64,000 nt of DNA from Aquatica leii (GCA_035610365.1 CM069432.1:168390035-168454034); one strand, 5' to 3'. Positions 22,991 through 37,280 are shown, numbered from the stretch's first letter. The notes: generated from the sequence alone by a model not told the origin. A program made the numbers and translations.

Positions 22991-24981
22991 CGGAAAAACG
23001 TCCTCGGAAGAAAAATCACCCTGAACCAAAATTACTTTTCTATCTTCTAATAGTTGCCCTCTTACTATTATTACGACTTACAACGAGAAACTAAGAAATG
23101 TTTCTGATTTTTTGTGATTCTCATGGCAAAAAAGGTACCCTTATTTTGACTTCTTGTGCATTACCGCTTAGTTTTCAAATTATGAATTTTTAAAGAATTG
23201 ATCGAAATCGTCAGAAGTTAGTTAGTCGCTCCGTGAGCTTCAATTACAACAAATTCAAGGGTATGTTTTTTTAAATAGACAAACACTTATTTTAAAAATA
23301 TTTAAAAGCACTGCAGATGGAACCTGCAGTCATTGTTTCGCGAATTATTTGTTGTAATTTTTATAAGTATATAGGATCCGTAGTTGTATACGCTCAAACT
23401 AATTATCTTAATAAAACTTGTATTTAAAAAGAAACATTTTAGTGGAGTTGTAAGTGTAATTGATTATTATTAATTAGTGTTTATAAGTTTAGTTACTGCT
23501 TACATGTATAATAAAAATCTAATTGGCTAACAATGAAATCTTTAGAAGTAAACTTTATTTTAGTTCCACCATTACCCTCGCACAACAGTTTTCTGGAACG
23601 TACCATTTTAATCCGATTATCGTCATAAACATTGTTCTTTTTTCTTTGTACCCTAATGATTTTTTTTAAATTTAATTTCAACCTAAAAATTATTTTTTTT
23701 TAAACAAACTTTTTTATAATTTGTAATGTGGATCGATACAAAATCGTATTAATAATAGTTCAAATTATCGCCCTTAAATCGATAAAAAATATCAAGTTTT
23801 TCTTCAAAGGCGTTTAGCAGGTTAAAAAGACAGTAATAATAAACGCGATGGCATCTTAATGTTGATTGTAAAAACTTTTTTTGTTGTTGTTGTTGTTTCA
23901 TCCGTTACGGTAAATGATTAATTTAAGAACTTGTTTTGCATTGCGACTGTGTGTCAACTGGGCACCAAACAAAGCCTTTGTGGATACTTTAATCCCTTCA
24001 AAGTGTCGGCACAGCGTGTCGGTCTCTTCGACCATTCAAGGTCTTTTTCTTAGATATTGCAGTTTTAACGGAAATTTCATTCAAAGAATCTCATTCTGCC
24101 GATGCTGACAAAATTTAAAAAAAAAATCGTTATTACTTTGAGCAGAGTTTAATATTCATTTCTGCTTTAACAAAGCCGTTAAACAATTACCTACAATATA
24201 AACTTGGCCTTTTGATAGCAAACAAGAAAAATGTATTTTTCCAAACAGACATACCGAACAAGTTTTGTATTTAAGCTTCTTTAATACTGTGACTCATAAA
24301 GGAGCTATATGCGCATCAATATCCAATTTTCAAAACGTAATACAGGCAAATTTTAGTGTTTCTTATTAAAGGATAGTTTATTTGCGATAAACGGTAAAAA
24401 AGTATTATTAATGTCGAAAGTGACAATACAATAATTGATCTAGTGCTTCAAGTGAACTTTCTGTAATTAAATTAACAGTTTTTTTATTATGTAGCCATCA
24501 TTGAAAAAAAAAAAATTTTGTAAAAAAAATTGTAACTTAAGTTTTCATGTCGCAGTTAACAATGAGGATATGACATTTGTACTGATTATTCTCAACTTCT
24601 TGTTTAACCTCTTAAAGCACTTTTTAAAAAAAAAAACGACAAAAAAATCATTTTTTTTAATTTAAGAAAATACATTTTTGAACTTTATTTTGGCCAAAAG
24701 TAATAATTAAACACAAAATAACTGTCTATAAACACTTATCTTTGCAGTTTTATAATTTTTACATATTACATCACAAAAAAAGTCTTTCACTACTAAATCA
24801 ATAATAATTATGAAAAAGAATAAACACTTGTACCTATTTGTAATTAAAAAAAAAAAAACGTTTCTTTGTTTTACAACTGGACGAAAAGTAATATTACTCT
24901 AACATTTTATAGCTTACGAGACAGATGTAAATAAAAAAAATCAAAAAAGCCATTTTGTTCTTATGTTTCATATAGGGATAC

Positions 24982-25001
24982 CGCTCGAATTAATTCGAGC
25001 G
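24982..25001. repeat. Perfect 20-bp palindrome
   Basis: CGCTCGAATTAATTCGAGCG is its own reverse complement. A related half (AATTAACTCGAGC) follows about 30 bp downstream as a direct copy of the right arm. It lies inside the 4.8-kb TIR element. Confidence 0.85.
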
Positions 25002-25845
25002 TGCCTATTTTGGCTCATTTAGCGTAATAGAATTAACTCGAGCATGCACGTTACGGGTTTAATTTAAATTGAATAAAAATAGATTTCAAAAATAATTGAA
25101 TTAACATTAAACAAACGCCCAACCGTTTGTAAAATTTAAAATTATGTTGTTGAAGTGGGAGAAAATGGGTATAGTAATTTAAATAACCACCGAGTTGTTT
25201 TAAGACTACTTTAAAATTGAACGTCGTTTTTTTTACCTGCTAGACAATCGTTCAAGTTTTGTTGATGTGCGTGTTGTACAAGTCGAGTGTTAACTTTGTG
25301 TAATTGTGTTATACTAAAAAATCCAGTTATAAAGGTAAAACATCTTTATACATATTTTTAACAGACACAAAAAAACACATAATTCATAGTTGCAGTTGAA
25401 CGGTCAGTATACAAAAAGACATAGAAACAGGCTTTCTCTAAATTTTACATGTTTGCCCTGATTTTAAAATACCCAGATTTTTTACAATTTTTTAGATCGC
25501 TGGGAACCCTGTAAAAATCAAATCAAATATAAATATTGGTGGTTTAGTTAAGTATTTTTTCTAATTTCAGCTACCGTAAAATGAAAAGTTTCCACAGTCA
25601 CATAAATGGACGTTTTGGTGGCGACAAAGGTGTGGATTAGAAAATCGAGAAAAATGTGAAAAAGGGTCAAAGGCGATGACATTTATTTTAGATATTTTTA
25701 AATTTGTAAATAAGTAATAAATATATATATATGTATTATATCGTATCGTATAAAATCTGTTTTTCAAGACTTGCACCTATACTTTAATGTGTTTTATTTT
25801 CAAGTGTTAACTATAAGATATCTGTTAAGCAGCCATTAATCGTTG

Positions 25846-26325
25846 AGCAACTGAAAAAATAATATTTTTTAAGCAGTTTTAAAATCCAACAATTATACAT
25901 CTTTTACAGTTAACTTCAGGTTGATTCTTGAACAAGTGCAAAAATTGTATATTTTAAACTGCTTTAAAATTAAATAGTAAAATACCAATTTAGATTAACT
26001 TTAAGTTATCCTAACAGGTTGAACGTTAAGCAAACAAAAATTAGTATCTTTTGGGCAGTTTTAAATACCATCCATTAACAATCACTTTCGATTAACTTTA
26101 GATTACCTTAACAGGTTGAACGTTGATCATACAAAAAATGATATCTTTTTAGTAGTTTTAAAATTCAACTATGCACCGGGCATTTCGATTAACTTTAGGT
26201 TAGCCCAACAAGTTGACCAATGAATAACTAAAAAGAAGTATATTTTGAGTAGCTTTAAAAGTTGACAATAAGTTGTCCGTTTCGGTTAATTTCGGGTTAT
26301 CCTAAAAGATTGACCGTTGAATACA
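25846..26325. repeat. Right subterminal tandem array, about 95-bp period
   Basis: Five diverged units of 93-98 bp. Each holds a run like TATCTTTTTAGCAGTTTTAAAA, then GATTAACTTTAGGTTA, then CCTAACAGGTTGAACGTTGA. Unit boundaries recur near 25846, 25937, 26031, 26127 and 26222. Confidence 0.75.
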
Positions 26326-26572
26326 CGCAAGGTCAGTATAAGAGTATCCTATGGAGGGATTAAGTGGGACATAGTTCACCATTGGGTGTGCTTTTGGGTA
26401 CTCTATGAACACATTTGCCAATCCAAAGCGGTTACCTTTATTACGACTTTTGGTTACTTTTGGCTGTGTGGGAATTGTTTTACAAGCTTCGAAAATTTAT
26501 GTAGAAGAAAAAATAATTTCAATTTTTCCATGTTAAATCCTATGGGGTACCCCTAGCGTGAAACACAACGTA

Positions 26573-29500
26573 TATAAAAGTGTTACATTTAAATTTTCCG
26601 TTAATATTATATTCTAATATTTAGATAATATTTGTGGCTACTTACATCTGTAGGAAGGAATGGCATACGTACAATATTCAAGTGTTCCCAGATAGCCATG
26701 CAAATTTCTATTGTATTCTTAACCTAACCTCTTTAATAAAGGAACTTGTAGAAATACACGTAACAAAATATGTACTTATTCGGTTTGTTAGTTCATTCGT
26801 TTGCTATACCTACTTTAGTAAAAATATCTATTTTGTTATGAATTATAGATAAATTAGTTTTGGACTAAATCATACCAAAAATATAATTTACATTATATTA
26901 ATAAACTTGTTTTTTTTATTAACCAAAACTGTAATTTCCTAGTGAACAATCTTTTGTTAAGTATATTCTATTCGGTCAAAACAAAACTTTTTTTGCTGGC
27001 AAGTTGCAAACGCCTCGTTACGTAGGGTTACTACAAAAAGTACCTGCTTTGCAAATCTATTTAACACAATATTTACAATGCAAAACACTTTTTTCATATA
27101 TTAACAGTTGCAAACATAGTCAGCTGGAGTCGCCTGAAGTGGACGGTTAGTCTCTTAATCGGTTATATACGAGCATATACTCGATACCTCGTACTCGCGC
27201 GATTACGCTTTCAATGGATGACTAGCCTAATAACTATTATATACTAAATATATGGTTTATAAGTAAACAAATAACTGTAAAAGTCAAAATACGTTTTATT
27301 CATTGTATGTAAACCATAAAAAAATAAAATAATATTCTAATAATCAAAACTAAATAGTACAATTTAGATAATAAATTTAAGTCTATATGCAAGTGTACAT
27401 ACAGTTGTATGCTATCAAAAAACAATATACAACGGTTTAAAAACTATTAATGTTTTAATTTTATTTATTTCATTTAACAATTTTGCAAGAATTTTATTTG
27501 TGTGTATTTTTAAAGATTAATAAATAAATATCCAGTAATTTATTGAATGACTTTTGACAAACTTAATATCAAGTTTTTATTATTTTTTTTTTAAATTATA
27601 ATCATAAGTACACAATAATAACAAACGTTGGCAATTATATATTTTGCTTTATTTGTTTTTTGTGCAAAGATGTTTTTTTTGTATGTAAATGGCTATAGAG
27701 CTGGAAACGTTGAAAGCTGATTTTATACCTGGGTTATTCAAATAAACTTTAACTAAACTGCGGATTAAAACCACAACGTATAACATCGTAAGGTAAAAAT
27801 TTCAATGCAACAGTAAATTTGTACTATGAGATTGCTGTACTATTGTATATCACTCATGTTACTAACCTCATTTAATAATATAGAAATATAAGTTTGACAA
27901 TGAATTTATAGAAGTACGGTAGAGTGTTTTCCTACTGCTGAAAAATCCCAAAACGGCAAAACAGCCGTCCAGTGGTTTGCTCTGGTGGCACTTTCACATT
28001 TGCATGAACATTGTTACCTTACAATGCTATTACATTGTGATTTTAATTCGCGGTTTATTTAAAACTTAATTAAACGTACAAAGCTATAAAATCAACTTTT
28101 AACGTTTCTATCTCTATAGCCATTCACAATAAAAATATAAATTTATTTTTGCATAGTAAATTTATACTATTAGATTCATCGTATTTTACTTAAAGCATAT
28201 TTGATTTTTTCATTATGTCCGTAATTTACTTTTATCAATATAGCCACAAATTATTAGTTACATTGTTATAGATATATCATTCCTTGTATGCTAATTGTTG
28301 CTTTTTGAAACACTTTATTAATGTTGCTATTTAATTTTGCTCATTTTTAACATAATCAAAAAAAAAAACAGTAATCATTCAATAACTGTATATAATAGTA
28401 ATAACAGGACATCAGACTGTTTATGATTAAGCAAAGCTGGTCAGTCTGATGTTGATAAGTCGGTCGTTGATCGGCATTGATTATTTTGTTTTTTAACTAC
28501 AGATTCTGCTGTATTAACGAAACTAAAAAACTAAAGCCAAATCATATAGTATTTACACATGTATAGAATTGCGCCCGCTTTACATTTACATAGTAGGTGT
28601 AGTCTTAAATTTCCGATAATTAATTTGACATTTTGTTCTTTTGAATTGACTTTTTTTTGCAATCTTAGATTTATGATACTACCATAATAATCAAACTTGA
28701 ATTCATCTTGCGTTTCGTGTTTAAGAGTTCTGAGTTTTTCAATTAATTGGATTATTTTTCAAATTGTGTAAGTTTTTAAATATATAAATGTACGTTGATT
28801 ATTTAAAATAAAGCTAAGATATTTTAGTTTTATAACTAAAATGAAACCAAATCAGTATACTTTTGAAAAACTAAAATATTGTTTATTTATCAAAATATTT
28901 TATATTTATAAGCTCAAAAAGGTTAAGTTTTGTTTAATTTTTAATGTCACTGTTTATAAATTTGACATGAATATATAATAATCATTATTGGTCATTGTAA
29001 CTATTTTTGCAGTTTAAAATGAGAATAAATTTCATGCAATATATTCTGTTGCAATTATATAAGTACTCGTCACGTACTAGCCAAGGACAGATTAATCTTG
29101 TCTGCAGTAAAATAAATAATATAGTGCGAGATACACAACTCATGATTATTTAAAATGAAGTATTTTTATTTTCGATTTTTAATTAAACGGAAATAAAATT
29201 TTTACATTTTTACTTATGCTGCATAAGTGAAACACAAGTTTTAACTATGTAATTAATAAAAATTAGAAACAAATAAATTACAATTAAACTTTACATTACT
29301 TGTCAATTCATGTTAAATTTTGTTTAAGGTAATAACTAAATAGTAGTATCTAATAAATAAAAATTAAGAATAAAAAAACTTTAAGTTGCAAAACTATAAA
29401 AATAATAAATCGGTAAAACACGAACAGCGTTTAATAGCATGAGCAGTATATTCAAATGCTAAGTTCTACAATTGACACCAAACTTGCATACTAGCGTGCT

Positions 29501-29640
29501 ACATTTTTTACATCTTGTGCTTTTGTAACGTAGCTATACAGGGACACATTGCAAATATATTAGAATAATCACATAACAAACATCAAAGTTCTTCAAAAAA
29601 TAAAAAAAGCAAAAAATCACGAGCAATATGAAAGAAAAGT
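26573..29640. other. AT-rich gene-free stretch
   Basis: Nothing codes convincingly here. A more GC-rich 110 bp at 27120-27230 (ACGAGCATATACTCG, CTCGTACTCGCGCG) stands out without an explanation. An inverted repeat is listed at 28409-28452. Confidence 0.55.
28409..28452. repeat. 11-bp inverted repeat
   Basis: ACATCAGACTG and CAGTCTGATGT are exact inverse copies separated by 22 bp. The stem is too short and the loop too large for a typical miRNA precursor. Confidence 0.6.
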
Positions 29641-29645
29641 TTTAA

Positions 29646-29830
29646 TACCTTGGACATATCTATAATAAAGAATGGAAATATTACACCTTTCTACAATTTA
29701 TCATACAAGACAAGATATACGGCAAACGTGAACCAGGATGCAGAAAAATATTTTGTTACAAAACCGAAGAATGTGATATGGAAAAACATCAAACGCGTTA
29801 TCTAGAATTAAAGTTAATAAAGTACAGCTT
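29646..29830 (+). pseudogene. Non-LTR retrotransposon C-terminal remnant
   Basis: The plus strand reads YLGHIYNKEWKYYTFLQFII (29646-29705) and QDKIYGKREPGCRKIF, followed by an open tail. YLGHxxRxxxYxLLQLIIQGKIEGKRGPGRRKxSWLxNLR is the very common C-terminal block of insect RTE/Jockey-like non-LTR retrotransposons. Only this C-terminal piece is seen; a frameshift precedes it. The downstream run rich in CTTCTTCTG near 29865 would fit an antisense or 3'-UTR remainder. Confidence 0.65.
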
Positions 29831-29839
29831 TTTTAAATT

Positions 29840-32800
29840 TCTGTCACATTCTTGTATAGTTCTTCTTCTGTTGCTCTATTCCCATTTTTAATCCAGTTTT
29901 AAATCGTTGCTAACCGTATATATTTTTAAAAAGATTGAGGTCTTAAAAGGAAACATTAGTATTTTAATATCACCTCTATCTTGAAGTTATTTTTGTGCGG
30001 TATTGATTTGGTGCCTTTTAAAACTTTTTTTTTAATCTTACACCAAGAAGTTTACAACTCGATTACCGAAACAACTGAGTTAGTCGTCGTTCTCTTTTAG
30101 TTACTAGAAAAACCACGAAATAGGTTGAAGTAAGTCACCATCATTTAATTTTCGACCGACGGAGTTTTCCCGGTTTGTGAATGGTGATTTACGTGCTGCT
30201 GTAATACTTTCTTAATCCGTTAGAGGAGTTGTGAATTTGGTTCTGCTCGGTCGCAAAGTTTGTAATGGGAGATTAAAATTATTGTCAGTTTCTCGAGAGA
30301 TTCATCTTCTTTCTTCCAAAGTTGACCTAATGTTTCTATTGTTATCAAAATAATAAGTTATTTTTGTAAAACACGAAAATATTTGCTTTTACGGTAACCT
30401 AGTAATTTTTTAGAAACTAAATTTTTAGTTAGTAGTATCTTTTGTTTTTAAATTATTCTGTACTTTTGGTTAGATATTTTGATGAAATCTTTTGCAACAT
30501 CTCTCCATACGACTATAAATAAATACCAAATAATAGAGTAAAATTGTACCAGAATTAAAAACGTCACAAGTACTACAGTTGTGTGCTGAACTTAAACCTG
30601 CTTAAAAACGACATTTCGTGCATTTACATTTCTTTTGCTATAACTATAAAATTATGAAAAAACTGTGTGTCATTACCATAATTTGATTATAATTTATAAA
30701 AAGGTTATATAAATACATGTATCGTTATGTTGAAAGTACGATTAAAATAATCAATCGAAAAATAATCATAATTTAAATCGTTGTAAATTCTTTTGAATGA
30801 TATATTACGTTATAAGAAAAAAATTAGTTTTTGATGACCATCAAATTATCTTTTATTGATAGTTATTTGTACTTGTGTTTTTACTTATGTGATGTGTCGT
30901 TATAAACAGATAGTAAGTAACACAAAAGTTTAAATGTAAACATTTTATTTCAATTTTGATTGAATAATTAAATGAAAATTAGCTTACTTACTTACTTAAA
31001 AGAAAAAAAAATCGGAACAATTATCAAAACATTTATTTAACACGTGTAAAATATGTTTAAAATTTTATTGTATATAAGGATTGATTGTTGTAATATTGCA
31101 AAATATAGTTGATTAACAGAATTACCAACACATCAATTTTGATCAATTTATGTCATATAATACAATGGATTTACACGTTTAAATTTTGTATTTGAGAATA
31201 ACAGTAACAATTAGAATTATAAAGTAATCGCACTAAGAAATGTAATTAAGTTTTAAAAAACTTATTTTATTTTGTACTTGTAATTTAATTTTTTTTTTAA
31301 TAAAAGAATTAGATAAAAAAAAATTAATATAGTTGTAATTGTTTTAAAGTTTTTATTAAATTACACTCTTATTGTAAAATTACTAAATTATATGCTAATT
31401 TTAATTTGGAATGAACACGCTCAACTAGTACACCAAATTAACAAACTCATTAAGAAGGTTCAAAGTAGATCCGCTATTGTGTATATCTTGATCGTTTAAC
31501 ACATACACTTAATGCTGTGTAATTAACAGCTGTCTCGTATTGCAAGACACCGACTATTGTAGACTACTTCGTAATTTAATTTAAAAGTACCTAACTCCCT
31601 AATTTATTTCAAAGTTACTGAATAGGAAATTTAAGCACGTTTTCTAACTGGACTTCCAAGTATTCATTACCGCAATTACAAATTACAGTAGTTTTAGATA
31701 TAAAGCTTAGTAAACATCAAGATGCAAACGTTTCATACTGAAACAATTATATATCTTAACAAAAACAAACGCACTCTTTTTTTAACAGTTTCGTTGTAAA
31801 TATGTTTGTAAACACAAAATTTTACGATTACTTTTACAACGTATTAAGTTAAAGAAGTTTTTCTAAAGAAAATTTCTCGCACGAAAGTTTTTGACGTTCT
31901 ATAATTTCAAATGTAATTGTGTAACATTCAAGCGAGTAGTGTGATAAGAAATTTCAAAACGTGTGCGTTAAAAATATTTATGACATAGAATTGATATTCT
32001 AATAACTTTCTTTATCATTATATTAATAATAGCTAAGCATCTTTAAAAAAACTGCACAAACTAAAAGTTTATGTTTATTTTATAGCTGTGTAAAACACTT
32101 AAACTTAATAATGTTTTTAATTATAAAAGACCATAATACATCATTGATAAAAAAATATTTGTTAAATAGTTAAATTTATTTTAACTAATCATAAACAAAA
32201 CTTTCAATTTAAATTTTGTAATAAAAATGATACATTAATAAATGTATATTATATTTATTTAGTTGTTTAATAACAAATAAAATCATAATTAAAAAATTAT
32301 TTAAATAAAAATAAATACCCAATTTGTATTAAAAAAATGTATAAATAGTAGTAGGTTAAGTTGTTAATATTTTAGATATATAAAAATGCCTTATAGCTTT
32401 GTCCATATTCATACAGTTAAGTTAATTAATATGAAAGTCTGCATACTAGCAAATGTGTCTGTGGTAAACAAAAAAAGAATATTGCAAATAGTTGTTTCTA
32501 GAAAAGCAACCTTAGCGTGCAAAACATATATGTATACATAAGCAGTGTTGTGCGTTATCTAGTTAATATTATACAATTTATGTAGAGAATTCTTCATCAT
32601 CTTTTATTTACCTAGATATAGATATTAAATGTTGTCCAAGATAGATCTTAGATGATTTTATTGTTACCTATTATAAAATTGTCTCAATGGTTCTTAAAAC
32701 TTTATATAACCTCAACTTGCATTAAATAACTTAAAGCGTAAATATGAAATAACGTTGCGATTTAGTAGTGTTGTTAAAGGCACTACACATTATTGACTTT

Positions 32801-34940
32801 GTTTTATTAACGCTCAATAAAATAAAAAATTAATCTCCTAAGCATCTATTACTAAACATACTAGCCCTTTAATGTTAGTAAAAAGTAGTTGGCAATTCGA
32901 AATGCCACCTACTCAATGTTGTTGCTTGTTGGAGAAGAAGTACACAAGATGCTCAACTTAGAAAGTATTTTGTAGCATACGTTTGTTTTTAAAGCATCAA
33001 TAGCATACTGTTGGATGATATCCATTGACTAAATTAAAGAATAGATACCATAAAAACCATATTCGTAGCAAGAATATTGTTTAAACTATATTGTTCGAAA
33101 TTTTTATAAATAAATTGTTTTTAATGGATTGCCATTAAATTTAAAAATTGCAAATACTGCGGTTATTGCATTGCCAATTTCACATAACATTTATATTAAT
33201 ATAAGTGAAGCAGAAAATGGTAAGTTACCAACTTACTTAACAAGATATTAAAAATTTATTGCTTTTTTTTTAATATCTCATAACGAAAATTTTTGATAAA
33301 GTGTTAATAATGTTAGGGCCAATATAGGTAAAGAATTTAAACAGCAGAGTATAAATCAACATTTTAATTAGTATTAGTTTTTAATGTAATAGTTCTAAAA
33401 TAAAGCTTAAAAGGTTTTTTTTTCTTCATCATGTCGATTTTTACTTGCTATTTTGACTTTTAATTTATGCAGATCTTCTTCGAATTAAACACAAACTGCA
33501 TGCATATCATTTTAATTTTTACTACTTATAGAAATAAATGTGTTATATATAACAAAAAAATGAACTTCATATTTTTAGTCATGTTTATAATAAATCAAAA
33601 TTAAACTCACTTAAAATTTTTTTGTTTATATTTTTAAGAACATATTAACTAATTTTTGGGTTTCTGGTTTAATCAAAAAATCTTAGTTAAACATTTGGCA
33701 TATTGTGACTTTTCCCAAATTTCCACGTTGCCAAACTCTATTCTACTAAGCTAAATTGTAACTAACTAACAGGATTCTAAATATTACTATGCATAGGTAC
33801 TAGTTATAGTAAATTGTTAGTGGCTACTAAGAAGTTGGTTGTTAGCAACCTTGTAAACTCGGGACTGAAAATTTTGATTGATGTTTCTAATGACCATCAA
33901 CAAAATCTAGGAAATCCGTTAAAATAATTAAAAATCCTTATAATTTTAATCCAGTTTCTAGTTTTTTTTGCCGGAGATTTAGAAACCAGCTTTATCAATC
34001 GGAGACCAGCTTATAAAAACGAGATTTCAATGCGCAATTAATCAGTTTATTACAGCCTTTGAACATGTTCAATGCGACGTTTAACAAAAACTCAGTTAGT
34101 GTGATAACAACACGGGAATTATCCACAATTTGTAATATACCCTACACGCAATGGCGCCATCTTAATTGATGTTTAAAATATTGCAAAAATTCATATTTTT
34201 TATCCGTAGATATAATGTGAATGATAATTTAACGTTTACATGTCAGAAACTCAAAACTTTTTTTATAAACATAGATTTGATGAGGAAGCACTTTAGCACT
34301 AAAAATGTCTTAAAAGTGGTCTTTTTATTAAATTTTTTAAAACATACTAGTTAAATAAGGTAAAGATATACATTTGTGTTGTTTATTTTACAAGCGTGTT
34401 CTTTACTTTACGTTTTATTAACACATATATTATTTCAATTTCATGTTTAAACTACAATAACATAGAACCACAATTATGACGTAATAAATCACAACATATT
34501 TTATTTACTAAATACAAAAAGAATGCTGAGTTTTAAGTTTTATTGAAAATTAATTAACATACATTTTTTTATAGAAGATTAATTGAACTATAACCTTTTT
34601 CTAACCCTGCTGTGTTGTGTAAATAACTTATAGAATTTGCTAATTAAATAATTAATTTAATATAGTCTGCTTTTTAACAAGAAGAAGCGTATTAAATATT
34701 TCCCGGTAATATCTAGACTTAGGTATAATTGACTAACGCTCACCTTGATTTACACACACAAAATCGCGATAATTGGTAGACATAACCTTTCTTATGTAAA
34801 CATTCATGTTTTTTTATTGTTCTTTTATTTTGAACGCTTTAAACTTTTTTTGTAATATTTTGTAATTTCTCATAAGATATGGTTAGGTCCGAACTTCTCA
34901 ATTTAATCCGTTTACACAAACCAAGTTCAATTTGTATGTA
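29840..34940. other. Long AT-rich gene-free stretch
   Basis: Five kilobases with no supported feature. A slightly GC-richer patch at 30060-30330 has an open minus-strand reading (LGQLWKKEDESLEKLTI near 30310) that I do not recognise. Direct words CGGAGA...ACCAGCTTAT recur twice at 33970-34015. Confidence 0.55.
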
Positions 34941-34949
34941 ATAGATGAA

Positions 34950-35188
34950 ATTGTAAGTTATATCCAATAGAATTGATATAAGCAAAAATTAAAACTAAAG
35001 TTGCATCCAAAAACTGCACCTTTAAATTAAAGGATGTAAAGCCACTGTTTCTACAAGCCATTCAAAATGTTAAACCTACTGACTGGAAAAATTGCATTAA
35101 TTTTGTTATTAAGGGAAGAGAAAAAATATTTAATTTGGATGGCATAATGGATCTTATAATTGAACCATTCATTATTTCTCTTTAGTTG
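34950..35188 (+). pseudogene. Tc1/mariner-like transposase C-terminus, copy A
   Basis: The plus strand reads NCKLYPIELI, a stop in place of the usual tryptophan, AKIKTKVASKN, then FKLKDVKPLFLQAIQ, DWKNCINFVIKGREKIF and DGIMDLIIEPFIISL, ending in a stop at 35183-35185. The pattern HCELNPIELIWAxIKxxVAxxNxTFKxxDV is the end of the DDE domain in an insect IS630/Tc1/mariner-like group; the glutamate of PIE is the third catalytic acid. Sixty-seven codons after the internal stop are open, so decay is moderate. No TIRs were located. Confidence 0.65.
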
Positions 35189-36344
35189 AATAGTTACCTT
35201 AAGTTTATCTTATTCAGTGTTTTTGTGGTCGTGTATTGATGCCAGTTGTGTTCTTGCGTTTTTTGTTGTTGTATTTAGTTTCATATCAATCTGTTTTTTT
35301 TTAAGTTTTTAAAGGTATAGAGACAAATACTAATTTTTATATTGATTTTACATATTATTTTTAAGAACAGTTTATGAAAATAGTTATGTGATTTGTTGGT
35401 AAGCATTGCGGTAAAACAAAGACGTGCAAGTTCTATAGGTTTCAAAAAAACTTAGTTAATTGAGAAAAATAGAATAAACTATTAGGGTATGTGTTTAAAT
35501 ATATTTATTTACATGAGCGAAAGGATGGAGCACCATCAAGTTTGTCATTAGTGTGTAGTTGTTATATTAAATATAATTGGAAATAAACATATTCTAAAAA
35601 ACTTACAAAAATGTTTACCTGCAAAAATGGTTTATAAAAGAAACATTCAAGTTAATTAGTACTACTTTATTTAGAATGTATTATAAATCTATCAGTTTGT
35701 AAAACCGACATTTTCTTAGTATTACTCAAAGTGATTATTTTTATTTTTTGATTACTCCGAAAGTCTACATTAAATATTTTATTTTTAAATTTAAATAGAA
35801 TATAATATTTTGATACACTTAATTTAATGCCTGTTATTTGAATTGATTTTACAATTAATATTGATTGATTTATATATCCAAAGTTTATCAAAATGTTATT
35901 TTTTATTTATTTATATTAAATAACAAATTGTAATAGTATACTATACGAGTACGGCAAAAAGATTTAAATCCTTCCTTTAATTTTGTATAATATGTTAAGT
36001 GTATGGAGAGACAAGTTTACACGCTGAAATAAGTAAAAGCGCGAAAATTCAAAATTATGTAATGTATAATCTCATAGGCATTAAAGATTAAAGTACATAG
36101 GAAAACGTATAATTTTTAATAAATGTAAAAATTAAAAATTTCACTGTTACTTTATTGAATTAGTTACATTATTTATTTTAAAAATGTATTAAATGCTATT
36201 GGGAGAGAAAAACTAAACATTTAAAACGCGTATAAACGAGTGTTTCATTAAATGTTGGCATATTAAAAAATTTGACGAACTAAAATTATGACGTAATTTA
36301 TGGGAGTTTAAATACGTTCTGTATAAAAAAAACATTTAGGATAA

Positions 36345-36445
36345 TTCAGTTAAAGAAGAGTTATCCTCCACACAAATTATCAACGGTTCCACTATAATCT
36401 TCATTGCGATGTCAGTTTGCCACCTTTTTTCTTCTTCACCTTATG
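36345..36445 (-). pseudogene. Tc1/mariner-like transposase extreme C-terminus, copy B
   Basis: The minus strand reads GEEEKRWQTDIAMKIIVEPL then IICVEDNSSLTELS and a stop. It aligns by eye with the last residues of copy A (DGIMDLIIEPFIISL). It may be the displaced end of the minus-strand piece at 37980-38210. Confidence 0.45.
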
Positions 36446-36799
36446 GATCACAAATATCACACAGAGAGAAATGCTGTATCACAATTTTGCATAAGATTGT
36501 GCATAACTGTATTGTTGATGATATTACTACAATTGTTTATATTTATAACATAGGCTTGCACGCTTTTATTTAATACGTTTTGATAAATCTGTTATAAAGT
36601 TTTATTTGACAAATTGTTTGAAAAATATTATAAACTTTAGTATGCTTTGTATTCGACAACAATGTGCTAGTATTTTGCACAATTTTATTTTAGTTTCTCG
36701 TACAGCTTTGATAATATATATTACAATAAGATTATGCAATTCTTTTAAACTCGGAATAAAGAAAAAAATTGAACGAACTGTAGAATAGCAGTAATTTTT

Positions 36800-37280
36800 T
36801 ATGGTGAACGTTCCCTCTAAAAAAATCAGGCGATAACGCGTTGTATGTAAAGACGCTGATGTTGACACTTACAGAGCGCCAAAGTAAACAAAGTCCCCGG
36901 AAAATATGTGAACTAACTTTAAAAATTTGAAGCGGTAAATGTTTCAACCAATCACAATTAGCAAATACCGTCCGCTTGAAAAATTTACTACAATCAAAAT
37001 TCCTTGATTGCGTTGGGTTTGTTTACATCTTTACATCCTGTTTTCTGAAAAATTCGTAGTTATTCAGTTAATTTTTGTCAAGACTTTTTGAAACGCTGTT
37101 TTTTGAACAAGGTAAGTGTATTTATAACATTTTTTAAGTGTAATCTTTGTAGGTTAACCTCATTCATTACTTTAAATTCTGTATTTAATTCCAGCGTTAA
37201 TTCTACAAACAACTGCTAATTTCTGATGGAGATTTTTACATTACTTACTTTCTGTATTGTTTCAGCTGTTATTTATCAAC
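36800..37280 (+). promoter_or_regulatory. Possible 5' region of a Tc1/mariner-like element
   Basis: A GC-richer stretch containing a CCAAT-like box (CAACCAATCACAA near 36948) precedes two splice-like signals. These are a donor GAACAAGGTAAGTG near 37107 and acceptors TAATTCCAG (37193) and TGTTTCAG (37265), just before the ATG at 37281. This layout suggests a transcribed leader with an intron. It is inference only; no start site can be seen. Confidence 0.3.

Larger units (their letters stand above)
21759..26568. mobile_element. 4.8-kb TIR element with subterminal tandem arrays
   Basis: The two ends are inverted repeats of about 61 bp with roughly 54 matches (21759-21820 and 26508-26568). They share TTGTGT, CACGCTAG, GGTA, CCCAT, GATTTAACATGG and AAAATTGAAATTATTTTTT. 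Inside each end lies a tandem array (22475-22990 and 25846-26325). The monomers of the two arrays resemble each other when one is inverted, with a core like GTTAACTTGTTGGGTAACC. No transposase was found in about 4.8 kb, so the element is non-autonomous or deleted. The flanks show no clear target duplication. Subterminal repeat arrays are reminiscent of CACTA/CMC-type elements, but the superfamily is unassigned. Confidence 0.7.

Noticed and set aside
25567-25776. 69-codon minus-strand open frame
   Set aside because: It includes translated TA repeats and lies inside the TIR element with no motif.
28409-28452. Possible miRNA precursor
   Set aside because: Only 11 paired bases with a 22-base loop; too short a stem.
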